NCBI GenBank assembly: GCA_973895155.1
Contig: OZ316899.1
Location: 5,456,001 to 5,520,000, forward strand
Length of the DNA: 64,000 nucleotides
From: Marsupella aquatica
Taxonomy: Eukaryota; Marchantiophyta
Direction: 5' to 3'
Of this stretch, positions 1-11,566 are shown piece by piece. The notes beneath the pieces are model-generated. The model was not told the DNA's origin, did no database searches, and worked only from the letters and a program-made list of their open reading frames with translations. Position 1 is the stretch's first letter. The number at the start of each line of letters is the position of its first letter. Both the position numbers and the translations under genes were made by a program.

Positions 1-396
1 CAAGGAGCACCTCATGGCTCGAAGGAGGACAAATCAACTGCCATTGCTCCCTGTGAGAAGGATGTTGATCGAAAATCGAGTGTGGGTCCAACCTTAATCA
101 CGACATCAGAGGATCTTGCTTCCCACACAGTTTCTACTGATCAACGCCAGGCAATTTCTGTAATTGAGGCCGCTTGTCTTCTAGTTCCTACCCCTAAACA
201 GCAGTCACCACTTTCTAATGTCTATGACGATTTTTCCAACACTGCCCTATTACGATCCATGACTACTCCCACCACAGATTTAATAGCACAGGCTAATTTA
301 CAGGTGGAAGTTGACGTAGTTGAATCAGACACTGAGTCTGAAGCAGTGACTCAGACCCGACTTCCAAAGAAGAAGAAACTGAAGCGCAAGCACTAG
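1..396 (+). CDS. C-terminal part of an unrecognised protein, truncated by the window edge
   Basis: The frame is open from the first base of the window to a TAG at 394-396, so this is the 3' end of a longer coding region whose start lies upstream. The visible ~131 residues are polar and Ser/Thr-rich, with an acidic stretch (roughly VVESDTESEAV) just before a strongly basic end, LPKKKKLKRKH. The basic tail could be a nuclear localisation signal, but that is inference. I recognise no domain. The Ser/Pro-rich, AT-biased style resembles the ORF starting at 1478, so both may belong to one larger element or gene. Coding status is likely but unproven. Confidence 0.45.
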   Translation, partial: QGAPHGSKEDKSTAIAPCEKDVDRKSSVGPTLITTSEDLASHTVSTDQRQAISVIEAACLLVPTPKQQSPLSNVYDDFSNTALLRSMTTPTTDLIAQANLQVEVDVVESDTESEAVTQTRLPKKKKLKRKH

Positions 397-1477
397 GAGG
401 CAGCTTTTGAGTTTCCAGCGCAGTTAGTGGAAGTATGAGCATTTTCCTTGGATACTTCCTGTTCGCGAGGTCGCTTCACATTTAAGGAGGGGATTATGTG
501 GAAAGCCTTTTCTGAGGAAGTGTTCTAAAGGAGTATTCAATCTACATTTTTCAAACCTTTTGAAACCTTTTAAGCGACAAATGAAGTTATTTACAGAAGA
601 CGAAGGAGTTAAAGCTCTAAAACTGCTTTCACATTGAAGGATCCTTTTTAATCGACAATTGCTTTTACATCGGAAGAATTGTTCAGGCGTTTTTAGTTGG
701 ATTTTGATTCAACTTCTCTTAAACCGTTTTCCCTCTCCCTTTTTCTACCCGAGCTCATTAGATAGAACTTAGTTTAGCCAAAACTACTTTAGTTATCATT
801 AGGCGATTTAATTTAGGAAAGTAGTTCAAACCACTTACCTCTTCAGATCTTCCATCAGTAGTTAGTTTTTAGGTAGTTAGAAAACCTTTTCAGATCTCTT
901 TGATCTGTGAGGGAGTATTACAATTGAACTCCCAGGCAAATTTGCCTTGTCATTTTTCTTTGGAAACGGTTTGTGACCAAGTATGGGTCTTTTCCTCGTG
1001 CCAAATTGGGCGTAGGAGGGAGAATCGTTGAATAAGAAAATGCACCATTAAAATTTCACTATTGTTCATGAATTCCTCATTACTTTCTCGTAAACTTTGG
1101 AATGGGTGAACATCTTTTAAGAAAACGTTTCTTGAGTTTTGCATGGAAAATATGAGTAAATTCTGAAATCTAGAGTTTAGAGAATTGTAATGACACTCCT
1201 AATGTAAAACCGATCTCTATGGAGTATATGGAATTTAGGAGTGAAATGAAAATCAAACTTCTATGGAGAAAGAACGATAATCAGAGAGATTCCATACCAA
1301 AACAATTAAACAGAAATATGTTATATGTCTTTTAGCAAGTATGATAAAATAGAGATCCTTTAAGATCTCAAAAACAGTAATACCATCATAAATCGATTTC
1401 CTTTATTCCTTACGGGAACGAATTCGAGTTTCTAAGATACATTTTATACAAGTTTCATCTAAAACACTTACCACAGA
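397..1477. other. AT-rich spacer without a recognisable gene
   Basis: Both strands hold only short frames. A motif around TTAGTTAGAAAA recurs near 855-885 and again near 3725-3740, after the next coding block. That suggests related flanks around the two coding regions. I see no TIR, LTR or RNA gene. Confidence 0.4.
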
Positions 1478-3710
1478 TTGCATATGATACCTGTGTCACT
1501 TGCCAATACTATTGTGGCAAGTTGGAAGGGAGTTGTTGAGATAAGTTGGGCCTTGTTGCTAAGACGGGTTATTTTATCTCAAGTAAAGAAGGTGAAAATG
1601 GATGAGTTCACTACTCTCCCTGCTTATCTTTGCCAGTTGTATTTTCATGGGAATTGCTTACTTCCAGGCGAACAAGAGGAGCGGATCAGACTGCTTGATG
1701 AATTTGATTTTAGTGAATCAAGAAACGAGGATACTGAAGGAGAAGATGCTGATGAAGCTCAACCAGAGATCACCCCACCTATTTTTTTAGAGGTTTCCCC
1801 TCTTGCCCATAGAGAACCACTTGTGGAACCCAGAAGTACCTCTTCACCAATTTCTGATAATCCTCTATCCCCTTTTGAAGATCTCAATCAGGATAGAAGA
1901 CTTTACACCCCCCTCAACTCCAATATCAATGAGTATGCATCTGAACCAGTGGGAATATCCCCACCTCCTGTACGTGTAGTTGACATATCTGTCCCTATTA
2001 CTCTTCAATCACCTATAGTTCCAACTCAGAACATATCCGTAGACAGCTTGACCCCTTCTATGAGATCCCGTAAGAGACCCTTCATGTTCAGCAAACCAAC
2101 GGTTGATGAACTGAGAGTAGAATTTAATCAGCAAATTGTTGATAAGTTAAGCAACTTATTGATCTGTGAACCTAAAGAGATAGTTGACTCTATTGAGAGG
2201 TTAAGAGCAGCCTCTGTAACTCTGCCTGAACCTAGTAGTCCCAACTCTCCATACTCTCCAACCCAAGGTCCTACTCAGTTCTATTCCGAGGTGATGGAGC
2301 TATTTCGACTCGCACCATCTACCTCCAATATTAAGGTTACAAATATTACTGAGGCTGAATCGATGGAGGAGAATGATACATCACCCAGGTTAGAACTCCA
2401 ACAGACACTATCTGCTTCTCTAGGTCATTCTACTGAACACTATTTTGCTCTTGTCAATAAAATGACCGACATGCTTGAATGTGATGAGAGACACTTAATT
2501 GATATCTTAGATGATCTTATGCATAAGACATCAGCTCTACTTACCCGAGATCATCATCAAGAATATTGTGAGGATTTAGTCCACAGACTTACACAGATCT
2601 TTGGATGCAACACCAAGCAAGTCTATAATGCAATTCGTTATCATACCTCAGCATCTGGCTCTCCCATTTACTATTCTTCCCCTCCTTCTAGTCATTCACC
2701 TACTTTTCCTTACAGTCCTTCAAATCAACCAGACCGGCTCTATCCTAGTTTTCCAGAACCTAAGATCACCCTACAGGTGAACATCTTGCCATTTCTTATC
2801 CTGACACTCTTCCACCCAGTCAAGATAAGTCATGTCAAGTCAATTTTATTCCTACCCTACATATTTACCCTAAGACTCCTCAGGAGAGTATCAAACAGTT
2901 TGCTGAATTTGTCAGAGTTTCAGACCTTAGAACTTCTCTCATCTTAGAGTTTTGGCAGTACTATCATAAGAAGAGAGTTGAATGTCTCTATATCCTGAAA
3001 CTTCATTTAAAGGATGTCACCCGCTTAGAGATAGCAGAGATGGATGAGATTTGGATAGAAGCTTAATATTTTTGCCCTATTCTTGCTGTCATGATCCTGG
3101 TTGGACATATTGTGCTAGAGAATGGAGATATGGCTTTGGCATATTTTGGAAACTTACCTGCTTTTGTCTTGGAATTCATCATCAACTTTCTGAGGCAAAC
3201 CAGCAAAAGATATCAAGTCAACCATGGTGCCCTTTGAAAGGAGCCTTTGTTGTTCAGCAGTTCATTACATCGGTTGTTGAGAGTCAGAGAATCTGGAACA
3301 ACATTACTTCCCAACGGTTGGCTAATTACACCCTAAAGTGGCGGGAACTGTTACCTAGTGTTACTCCAGTTCTGTTGCTTGCCAAGGACTCCGACACCTT
3401 CATCAACAAGTTTCCACGTAACTATCATACCACTTGTTGTAGTTATGAACTGGTTGACATCTACATGCAAGCTAGTAAGGTGAACACTATGTTCCACATG
3501 AGACTACTTCCTGTTTTAAATGTTGAACGACAAATCAGGTCTCTTCCTTTTGCTCGACATGATACTCAAGTTATGGATTTCCTTCAAGAAGTGATTCGGA
3601 CAGAGACATTCAAGAATTTTCACAACATTCAAGAATTTTCAACCACCGGACCAGACAGCACTGCTTCAAGAAGATTGACCTACTCCGTCTTTCAAATCAA
3701 GATCAGTTGA
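1478..3710 (+). pseudogene. Unrecognised Ser/Pro-rich coding region, broken by frameshifts
   Basis: A 489-codon frame runs from 1478 to 2947. From about 2775 the plausible coding sense moves to another frame, which ends with TAA at 3064-3066 and continues beyond it. The sense then moves to a third frame ending at 3710. The N-terminal half is acidic and Ser/Pro-rich, with SPNSPYSPTQ and SSPPSSHSPTFPYSPS tracts. Between about residues 205 and 400 there are three copies of a ~30-residue helical motif with a shared core: LSNLLICEPKEIVDSI, MTDMLECDERHLIDIL and LTQIFGCNTKQVYNAI. The last part is mixed hydrophobic and globular. I do not recognise the family. Two frame changes and a probable Gln-to-stop change point to a decayed gene, though unseen introns could explain part of it. 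Confidence 0.45.
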
Positions 3711-4430
3711 TCTCTGAAATAGTTAAAGTAGTTAGAAAAGTCTCATACTTTTCCAGGAGGTAGCCCTTACGTAGTAGAACCAACCCTGAAAGTATCGGCT
3801 TAAATCGACATGTAGTTTAGAAATTATTAACATTTAAGTTTTGTTGTAGCTTGAGTGCGCAAAGGCGCAACGACGCTACAATGCCAAAGCGCGAAGTCGC
3901 AACGCAGCTTCCGACACTTTGAAATTTTTTCGGAAAAATGTGTTTTATATTTAACAACAATTTTCATAGATTTTATTAAGGCACTTAGATACCTCATAAA
4001 AGTCTGAAATTTTGCAAGCATGTAGCATGTATGTAAATCTTCCACCTAGAAAAGTTTCACCCTATTCTGACTTTTATGTTAGAAATTAAAATTCAGACAA
4101 AGTTGCTATTTGTTAGTTTTATCTCAAAAGTGCAAAAACACTTCATTCCAGATAACACTAAGGATCATTTTTGATTAGTTTTTGATTCCAGGAGCATTCT
4201 AGTGAACCTTGAGTACTCTTATAGCATATTTTCATACTTTTTACTTTAGTTTATGACCCTTAAGATATGAAAGGGCATGTCCTTTCATTATCTCTTTTTC
4301 ATTTGGTTCCTGCTAGCCTATATGTAGTTGAATTTTTGTCACTTTTAGTGTGAAGAAATTTCATGAGCGCTGAGTTGCAAGATTGCAACTATGTTACCTC
4401 CATCTTGTAAAGAGAACTCCATTGCATATG
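3711..4430. other. AT-rich spacer before the copia insertion
   Basis: No convincing coding frame. Near 3850-3910 there is a small GC-rich patch with repeated GCGCAA/GCGAAG-like words, unlike its AT-rich surroundings. The segment ends at the 5-bp target duplication of the copia element at 4431-4435. Confidence 0.4.
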
Positions 4431-4435
4431 AGTAC

Positions 4436-4593
4436 TGTTGTAACCTGAGTTAACTAGACCATAGATAAGGTTAACTAGGATTACACCTACTCAGGTTAGG
4501 TCACACTAACTGCCTAACCACCAGGCTATTGGAAAACCTATATGTAAGGATATGGAAGGGAATGGAAATACAGTTGTTCAATCTATCACAACA
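4436..4593 (+). repeat. 5' LTR of the copia element
   Basis: A 158-bp terminal repeat with TG...CA ends, matching 10545-10702 at all but a few positions. Differences are mostly A/G transitions at former CpG sites. Confidence 0.95.
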
Positions 4594-4610
4594 CGTTATC
4601 AGCACGATGC
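4594..4610 (+). other. Primer binding site of the copia element
   Basis: The sequence directly after the 5' LTR reads CGTTATCAGCACGA. The same word, TGTTATCAGCACGAG, follows the 5' LTR of the second copia at 13771-13785 on the minus strand, which confirms its functional position. From memory it resembles the complement of a tRNA anticodon arm (closest to tRNA-Ile) rather than a tRNA 3' end. That would mean priming from a half-tRNA, as in Drosophila copia. The position is observed; the primer identity is inference. Confidence 0.7.
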
Positions 4611-4931
4611 TGATTTGAATCAATTTTTTTAAAAATCATCCCTCTTTCTTCTTTTGAGATAGACTGGCAACCTTTTAGGAAAGGATTTATGGCAGGCGAA
4701 GGTGCAACGGTGGTCAGATCAATCAAAGGGGATGGAAGGTTATAAATCAAAATTACACATGAAACAAATTGGACAATTGAGATAAGAAATTACAATTCAC
4801 CAACTACAATTTTCAATTCCATTTCCTCTTTCTCAAATTTCAACAATTGAATGAAATTGAGATTGGACACCCAAATACAATTGCAACCTTGTGCTTACCA
4901 ATAAGAAATTATACCACTAGAATCTAGCAAT

Positions 4932-6000
4932 ATGTCAAAGAATTCTATGGAGAAACTCTTATTTCAACCACTCAGCATCGATGGTGCCAACTATTTGTCT
5001 TGGACGCTCGATGCTGAAGCTCATCTAACTTCAAAGAATCTACAGGATACAGTAATAACTTACAATGGCCAAACACTTCAGCAAAAAGCGCAGGCATTGA
5101 TACTAATTCAACACCATTTGAGTGACTCTATGAAGCGACAATACATGAACGAATATAATCCGAGAGTCCTTTGGGACGCACTTCAATCACGCTTCGACCA
5201 CACACGCACCATACACCTGCCTGCGGCCAGACACGATTGGATAAATCTCCGGGTTTAGGACCATAAAACAATCGCGGATTACAATTGTGAATTATTTCGG
5301 ATTGTATCCCAATTGGCCATATGTGGCCACCCCGTTAATGATGATGAACAGATTGAGAAAATGCTCTCTACCCTTCACTCTACAAATCTTATTCTCTCTA
5401 CCCAATATCGCAATATGCGATTCACACAATATTCCGAGTTGATTGCCCATATGTTCCTGGCTGAAAAGCACCAGCTATTGCTATTACAGAATTCCCAAAA
5501 ACGACCCCCTGGAACTCTCCCTCCAGTCACAAATTCAGAATCCCACTACGTTACAGCCCAAAGGGGAGAGGGCTCATCTTATCATGGTCGAGGTAGTTTC
5601 AGGGGGAGAAACACATACAGAGGCCGAGGTAGCTCTTTCAAAGGACGCCGAGGCAGAAGCAACAACTTCAGAGGCAGATCCAGGGGAAGATACCAAAACA
5701 CCGGCGATAACTTCAGAAACAATTGGCAGCAAGGCAACTATCAACCCCGAGCGAGGACAAATCAACAGCAAAGCACTCAAAGAGATAAATACGAAAACCC
5801 CTCTACCTATTTTCGTTGTGGCACTAAAGGCCACATTCAAAAATTCTGCCGTACACCTGCACACCTGGTGCAACTATATAAGAAGAGCACTGCACAAAAT
5901 GAACCTGAGACCTATGGGACTTTCCTAGAATCCACAAAAATTATACCAACTATAAACATGGTCATATCAAAGACCACACCTGATTCTAGTATCAAAGAAA
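4932..6000 (+). pseudogene. gag: copia gag (capsid and nucleocapsid), in-frame stop
   Basis: The start ATG at 4932 gives MSKNSMEKLLFQPLSIDGANYLSW, typical of the copia gag N-terminus (UBN2/DUF4219-like). A TAG at 5256-5258 interrupts the frame, which continues unchanged (DHKTIADYNCELFRIVSQL), so it is a point nonsense change, probably CAG to TAG. A long Arg/Gly-rich, RNA-binding-like stretch (RGRGSSFKGRRGR and similar) sits at 5570-5720. The zinc knuckle near 5810-5850 reads YFRCGTKGHIQKFC: the first Cys of the expected CX2CX4HX4C is Tyr, a single G-to-A change. Both lesions are transitions of the type left by cytosine deamination. Confidence 0.85.
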
Positions 6001-6370
6001 AATTTTCCCAATGCATAGTCGACAGTGGTACATCGCATTCCATTTTAAGCATAAGGAATACTTTAAGCAAATTATACCATCCCAAAGAAAACTTGCAACG
6101 ATTATGGGCCAGCATCAATTGGAAGAGGGATTTGGACCAGCATTGGTCACCCTACCCCGTGGGACGATAATTCATGTGGAGTCTGCAATATACGCCCCAA
6201 AGGCAACCAGAAACTTACTAAGCTTTGGGGATATCCGTGCTAACAAACTGCATATTAAGATGGGCACTCAACAAGGACGGGAAGTCTTGTACATCACCTC
6301 GGGGGAACCAACAAATACCAAGATCAGAGAGATCGTGAGAGCATCACCCCCCCGGTTGTTACACTACTGA
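6001..6370 (+). pseudogene. pol: copia aspartic protease, frameshifted
   Basis: The active-site motif appears as CIVDSGTSHSIL in the gag frame near 6014-6045. Downstream, the protease continuation is in another frame, read as GTIIHVESAIYAPKATRNLLSFGDI near 6160-6235. The copia protease hallmark DSGTS is intact, but the two parts are separated by a frameshift around 6060-6110. The second frame ends in a stop at 6368-6370, before the GAG-pre-integrase region. Confidence 0.75.
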
Positions 6371-6415
6371 ATTCCACAGCTTCTACACTGGAACACCCCA
6401 AGGCACACTTACCGA

Positions 6416-7919
6416 GATCTGGCACAGGAGACTGGGCCACCCTGGAACAACAATGTTCCAGAAACTGATTAGAGAAACCCTGGGCATACCGGAAATGGTC
6501 CACCCCACGTCCATGAAAGCTCCTTGTTTAGCTTGCTCACAGGGCAAGCTCATAATCCAACCCTCACCACCTACAACTGAGCGCCAAATCCCCCACTTCC
6601 TGGAGCGCATACACGCTGACGTATGCGGGCCAATTGACCCTCCAAGTGGCCCATTCCGATTTTTCCTAGCAGTCATAAACGCATCAACAAAATGGAGTCA
6701 GATATCCTTACTATCTACACGAAACCTGGTATTCTCCAGACTCCTTGCCCACATACTAAAATTGAGAGTTGAATTCCCTAAAAACCAAATTAAAACACTG
6801 AGAGTAGATAACGCTGGCGAATTTACCTCTAGGATGTTTGAAGATTTTTACCAGGCCACGGGCATTGATGTCCAGTACCCAGTACCCCATGTCCATTTTC
6901 AGAATGGAATAGCCGAATCCTTGATTAAACGACTGCAGCTCATTGCCAGACCCCTACTAATGCAGACAAACTTACCAACAGCTGCTTGGGGTCATGCCAT
7001 TCTCCACTCTGCTGCACTACTCAATTATAGACCATCATCTTTTAATTCCTCTACCCCACATCACCTAGCACTGGGGACCATACCAAATGTCTCTCACCTG
7101 AGAACGTTTGGCTGTAAAGTAATGGTGCCCATCCTGGGACCTAAGAGAACTAAGATGGGACCCCAGAGACACCCAGGAATATACATAGGTTTTGACTCAG
7201 CTTCAATCATCGAATATATGGAGCCTACAACATCCGATGTCTTCAAAGCACGCTTTGCAGATTGCCACTTCTACGAAGATATTTTTCCCAGCCTACATAT
7301 GAAGCAACTTGACACAGAGAAAACCTCCCAACTTACTTGGCAAATTGATGTCGGCTTCTGGAACGACCCAAGGGATAGTCATGCGGACACTGAAGTACAA
7401 CAAATCTTACACCTAGCAAGGATGGCAGAACACCTACCAGACTCCTTCGCAGATGCCGCCCAGGTGACACGCTCCCATATCCCAGCAGCAAACGCCCCAT
7501 CCAGAATACAAATGGAGACCCCACCAGCATCAACAACAGCCCCGAAAGCAAAGAGAGGCCGCCCACTGGGATCTGTCAACAAGCAACCAAGACAGCGTAG
7601 AGCTGCCCCAGCACCTACACCCAGCCCATCAACCAGGGATCCAACTACAAGTCAACCAAATGTACCAGAAGACAATGCAGAGATATCAATCAACTATGGA
7701 AGAACCGGACATGTATGGGACAGAGAGCACACTACAATAGATGAACAATTCGCATTCCACATAGCACAGCAGATCAAAGACAAACTGCCTGACCCTCGAA
7801 CAATCAAAGAAGCTGAGGTCCAACCTGACTGGCCTGAATGGGAACCGGCCATCCATTTAGAACTGGACTCATTAATAGCCCGCCAGGTATTTTGGCCCAA
7901 TCACAATAGCAGAACCTGA
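6416..7919 (+). CDS. pol: copia integrase region (GAG-pre-integrase and DDE core)
   Basis: WHRRLGHPGTTMFQ near 6433 marks the GAG-pre-integrase zinc-binding region. The DDE triad is visible as HADVCGP (near 6611), RVDNAGEF (near 6805) and NGIAESLIKR (near 6903), so all three acidic residues are present. A variable linker follows, with an AT-hook-like KRGRPLGS at about 7552. The frame closes at 7919, one nucleotide phase away from the reverse transcriptase frame. The integrase part is the best-preserved piece of this element. Confidence 0.9.
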
Positions 7920-9594
7920 AGTACATCTCACAGGGTATAAATGGACCCTCGTAAAGAAAAGAAATGCAAAAGGCGAGGTAACAAGACACAAGGCCAGACT
8001 GGTGGCTCGGGGATTCACTCAAGTCCCGGGCAGAGACTACGACCTCACATACTCGCCGGTAATGGATGTCATTACCTACAGGTACCTGATTACATTTTCA
8101 CAACGCCACCACTTATCCATGCATCAAATGGATATTGTGATAGCGTATTTATATGGACACTTAGACAAAGTTATATACATGGAGGCCCCTCCAGAATTGG
8201 TGAAACGAGTCGAATACCACAGCAAAGGGAAACAAATCGATAAAGCAGCAACTCCGAACCAGCCGGAAATATTTGAGCATACCAATTCAGCAATACTCCA
8301 CAAGACTGCAGCAAAGATAGCCCTTAAAGTCCCTATACAGAATCAAAGAGACATCACCAGGAGAACTCGATTTGCAGTACAGGTGTTAAGATCACTGTAT
8401 GGCCTTAAGCAAAGTGGCCTGACATGGTACAAACAATTTAAGGCCGAGATGCAGGCTATGGGATTTAAGAATGCAGACATAGCACCCTGCTTATTCCTGA
8501 AGCGGGAGAACAAGGAATTTATTATAGTAGCCATCTATGTGGACGATTTGAACCTGTTCGGAACTAAAAAGATTCTGACTGAAACTATTACACTATTGAA
8601 AAAGGCCTTCGAGATGCGCGACCTAGACCAGACTTCTTTCTGCCTAGGCCTGCAATTTGAGCACCTGCACAATGGCATTTTACTACATCAGTCCACATAC
8701 ATCAAAAAGATTCTAAGGCAATTTAACATGGACAAAGCCACTGCAGTCAGATCTCCCATGGACATCCGCTCACTTGATAAAGAAAAGGATCTCTTCCGGA
8801 AGAAAAGCGAGATGGAGCCACTACTTGGCCCAGAAAAGCCATACCTATTTGCTATAGGTGTCCTGATGTTCCTTTCGAACCAGACAAGGCCTGACATAGC
8901 CTTCGCAATAAACCTACTGGCATGCCATAGTGCCAAGCCGACTATTCGGCATTGGAATGGCATAAAGCGTATTTTCCGCTACCTAGCAGGTACCATAGAT
9001 CTGGGAGTATTTTACCCATCAGATGCTAAATACTTACTCACTGGGTATGCTGATGCAGGTTACCTTTCAGACCCTGAGGATGCAAAGTCTCAGACCGGAT
9101 ACGTTTTCTTGATGGGCGAGATAGCAATTTCATGGCGAAGTTGCAAGCAAACATTAACTACTACATCATCCAACCACTCCGAGATAATAGCTCTCTACGA
9201 ATCAAGTAGGGAGTGTATCTGGCTATGCAACGTTATCAATCACATTCATGAGAATACAGGCATACCTACACTATCAACACAAATGGAAATTCACAAAGAT
9301 AACAGAGCATGCGTTGAACAAATTCAAGCAGGCTTTATCAAGGGAGACAGAACCAAACACATTGCTCCTAAGTTCTTTTTCACGCATGAACAGCAAGGAA
9401 GTAGTATTCAAGTTAAATGGATACAAAACTCACAGAACATTGCTAACATGTTTACAAAATCCCTACCTCCTGCATTGCATAAACAACATGCAATCTTAGT
9501 AGGTCTACGGACCTTAACTGAACTACAAATTAAACACAATTATACTTACAGTGGAAATGCTCGTTTTTTGCTCAGGGGGAGACCCAATCTGTAG
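7918..9594 (+). CDS. pol: copia reverse transcriptase and RNase H
   Basis: In this frame the sequence opens with EVHLTGYKWTLVKKRNAKGE and continues without a stop to 9594. RVT_2 landmarks are KARLVARGFTQ, LYGLKQSGLTWYKQF and the catalytic YVDDLNLFGT near 8538-8567. RNase H follows with GYADAGYLSDPEDAKSQTGY and SNHSEIIALYE. This domain order (integrase before RT) defines Ty1/copia. The RT frame is intact, but reaching it from integrase requires a frame change near 7915. Confidence 0.92.
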   Translation, partial: EVHLTGYKWTLVKKRNAKGEVTRHKARLVARGFTQVPGRDYDLTYSPVMDVITYRYLITFSQRHHLSMHQMDIVIAYLYGHLDKVIYMEAPPELVKRVEYHSKGKQIDKAATPNQPEIFEHTNSAILHKTAAKIALKVPIQNQRDITRRTRFAVQVLRSLYGLKQSGLTWYKQFKAEMQAMGFKNADIAPCLFLKRENKEFIIVAIYVDDLNLFGTKKILTETITLLKKAFEMRDLDQTSFCLGLQFEHLHNGILLHQSTYIKKILRQFNMDKATAVRSPMDIRSLDKEKDLFRKKSEMEPLLGPEKPYLFAIGVLMFLSNQTRPDIAFAINLLACHSAKPTIRHWNGIKRIFRYLAGTIDLGVFYPSDAKYLLTGYADAGYLSDPEDAKSQTGYVFLMGEIAISWRSCKQTLTTTSSNHSEIIALYESSRECIWLCNVINHIHENTGIPTLSTQMEIHKDNRACVEQIQAGFIKGDRTKHIAPKFFFTHEQQGSSIQVKWIQNSQNIANMFTKSLPPALHKQHAILVGLRTLTELQIKHNYTYSGNARFLLRGRPNL

Positions 9595-10531
9595 GCTACA
9601 CCGCGAAGCTTGGACCAGCTCAACTCGAACAGATCTCAAACAAAGATCACAGCAGACATGCTTATGGCAATCAGGGAGAGATCCGAACCCTCAAACAAAC
9701 AGCCATTCAAACCTCAAGAATAGTATTCTTTACAAAATTTTACCTTCGATAACAGAGGGAGAAATGCAACCCAGCTCACCACCAACTACTTTCCGGATCG
9801 ATGCTGCTGACTCACTTGAGAAGACAAACACCGAAGCCAGACTAATTCAAAGAATTGACAACATCAGGGGGAGCATTCAATCACTCGTTCAAAGATAGTA
9901 ACATTCTGGAGCAAAACGGCAGCTACATCAACACGACGCAAAGAATGACTATAAGAGAGCCACAAAAATAAATGACAATGTCAGGGGAAGCAATACGAAA
10001 CCTCATCTGTAAAACAGCCAGGAACAAATCCCACTAGCTACAGTTCGCCACATCCACTTCCCGACACTTCAATCGCGCAGAAGAGAATCGATCAGAGAAG
10101 AATTCCCCGACATTAGCAAGAACGACCACCAACAATGCAGTTACAAACACCCCCAAGCCCACTCCATGCGAGACGATCTTCATAGTGCAGCAGCCAACAC
10201 CAATTGCACACCACTACCATCGCCAAGAATCACAGCGCAAGATATCCGCTCCTCCACGAATTACCAAGCGGGACCACAATGAGATTTTTAGGTCTTTACA
10301 AGTTACGATAACTTTACATTGTATAAGACTCTACTAACTCAATTACTCATAAATTAACCAAAATTATAAGGTTTTTAAGGATGGAATGGTAACACTCTTT
10401 CCCCCCAGCAAGAAAGGAGGGGGGGTTTTAATGAGGTTACATTCCCCCCAACCAATAAACCTTAGAATAAACATTTCACAATTAGAGTAGGCTAGAAGTG
10501 GGTGCAACAATCCTCCCCGAAATCCTGTTAC
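9595..10531 (+). other. Long post-pol segment of the copia element with repeated purine runs
   Basis: About 940 bp separate the pol stop from the polypurine tract. The only frame of note, 9551-9898, is unrecognised and overlaps the pol end. The word TCAGGGGGAG or close variants recurs near 9571, 9673, 9865 and 9980. These may be purine runs related to second-strand priming, or remnants of an extra downstream frame. Confidence 0.5.
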
Positions 10532-10534
10532 ACC

Positions 10535-10544
10535 CAAGGGGGAG
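10535..10544 (+). other. Polypurine tract of the copia element
   Basis: AAGGGGGAG abuts the 3' LTR, the expected position for the plus-strand primer of an LTR retrotransposon. Confidence 0.85.
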
Positions 10545-10702
10545 TGTTGTAACCTGAGTTAACTAGACCATAGATAAGGTTAACTAGGATTACGCCTACT
10601 CAGGTTAGGTCACGCTAACTGCCTAACCACCAGGCTATTGGAAAGCCTATATGTAAGGATATGGAAGGGAATGGAAATACAGTTGTTCAATCTATCACAA
10701 CA
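10545..10702 (+). repeat. 3' LTR of the copia element
   Basis: A 158-bp copy of the 5' LTR, followed directly by the target duplication AGTAC at 10703-10707. Confidence 0.95.
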
Positions 10703-10707
10703 AGTAC

Positions 10708-11449
10708 TTAATACAAAAGATTTTTTCCCCCTTCAAGTCTGAATGGATGAGAAGTTTGGACCCTTGAAGTGAAATTATTGTGAATGTTAAATTTTTGGTA
10801 TATGTGGAAATAGATTCCTTGTTGGTGATGTTTCACATATTCCTTAGTTCTTGATGCATAGTTGTTGGCATTGCCTTGCTTGAGCACGGGATGCTAAGAA
10901 GGATTACTTACCAATGACTTATGACTTCAAATTTGATGATGATGGTGTCTCTTATTCGTGACACAAAGTACCGATTGGATACAAAAGTGATTGATTACTA
11001 GTCTCCACTCAGTACCTTGGAAGGAAAAGTTGAGACATGTTGACGGCATTTTAGTGATCATCCTAGTATAAGAATCATTTCCAAAAATGTTTCTTACAGA
11101 TATACCACCTAAATCACATCAAATGAAGTTATGTTGAGGAGTCACCTTGGTTGTTTCCAAACTCCCTCACCATACCTCAAGATTTTTATTGTGTTTTGTT
11201 AATTGATTCCATTTTGTTATTTTATTTACAATGTTAAGCAAACATTTAAAACTATGCCTTGCTGAGCAACCATAGTAAAAGGCTCATCTTTGTGTTTTGT
11301 TATCTTACTCATTCATAAGTGCTAAATCATAGAAAATCATTCTTACATGTTCTTTTATGGGAACGAATACCGTGTTTTGGATCTTAAATGTTTATTTATG
11401 TCCCTAGTGTGATACTACATGATTGGCTTGGGTTGCTTGTGTATCAACC
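10708..11449. other. AT-rich spacer with no recognised feature
   Basis: This is the continuation of the sequence left of the copia element. Frames are short on both strands and no repeat boundary is evident. It ends at the stop codon of the minus-strand coiled-coil gene. Confidence 0.4.
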
Positions 11450-11566
11450 TCATTGGCCACCTAGCTCATCCATCCATTGAATTTCCAAGTCAAGCTTCTC
11501 CCCAATCCTCTTTTGTTTGTCTGCAACTTGTTGTAATTTGGTCTTAGCCTCTTCTAGTTCATTTTT
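11450..11566 (-). pseudogene. C-terminal end of the interrupted coiled-coil host gene
   Basis: Read on the minus strand from 11566, the frame gives a heptad-like segment (NELEEAKTKLQQVADKQKR), then a short end (MDELGGQ) with a TGA at 11450-11452. Bases 11498-11566 are repeated at 14035-14103 with one mismatch, on the far side of the 2.47-kb insertion. This is therefore the distal end of the gene whose other parts lie at 14104-14730 and 27728-28030. The function is unknown. Long polar coiled coils of this kind occur in host scaffold proteins and also in some transposon-encoded proteins. Confidence 0.55.
11498..11566. repeat. 69-bp direct repeat flanking the nested insertion (left copy)
   Basis: Bases 11498-11566 and 14035-14103 match over 69 bp with one T/C difference at a CpG (TCTGCAAC versus TCCGCAAC). 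Both copies encode the same coiled-coil segment on the minus strand. This is far longer than a normal target duplication. Confidence 0.9.

Larger units (their letters stand above)
4436..10702 (+). mobile_element. Complete Ty1/copia LTR retrotransposon with disrupted gag-pol
   Basis: Two nearly identical 158-bp LTRs (4436-4593 and 10545-10702), beginning TGTTGTAACC and ending ATCACAACA, bound the element. The 5-bp direct repeat AGTAC lies immediately outside at 4431-4435 and 10703-10707, showing a clean integration. A primer site follows the left LTR and a purine tract precedes the right LTR. The internal order gag, protease, integrase, reverse transcriptase, RNase H is that of Ty1/copia. The LTRs differ at only a few positions (for example ACACCT/ACGCCT and TCACACT/TCACGCT), suggesting a fairly recent insertion. 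The internal region nevertheless carries an in-frame stop and frameshifts, so this copy cannot make a full polyprotein. Confidence 0.96.

Noticed and set aside
9551-9898. Extra copia gene downstream of pol (env-like)
   Set aside because: The frame overlaps the pol end and shows no signal peptide, membrane segment or recognisable motif.
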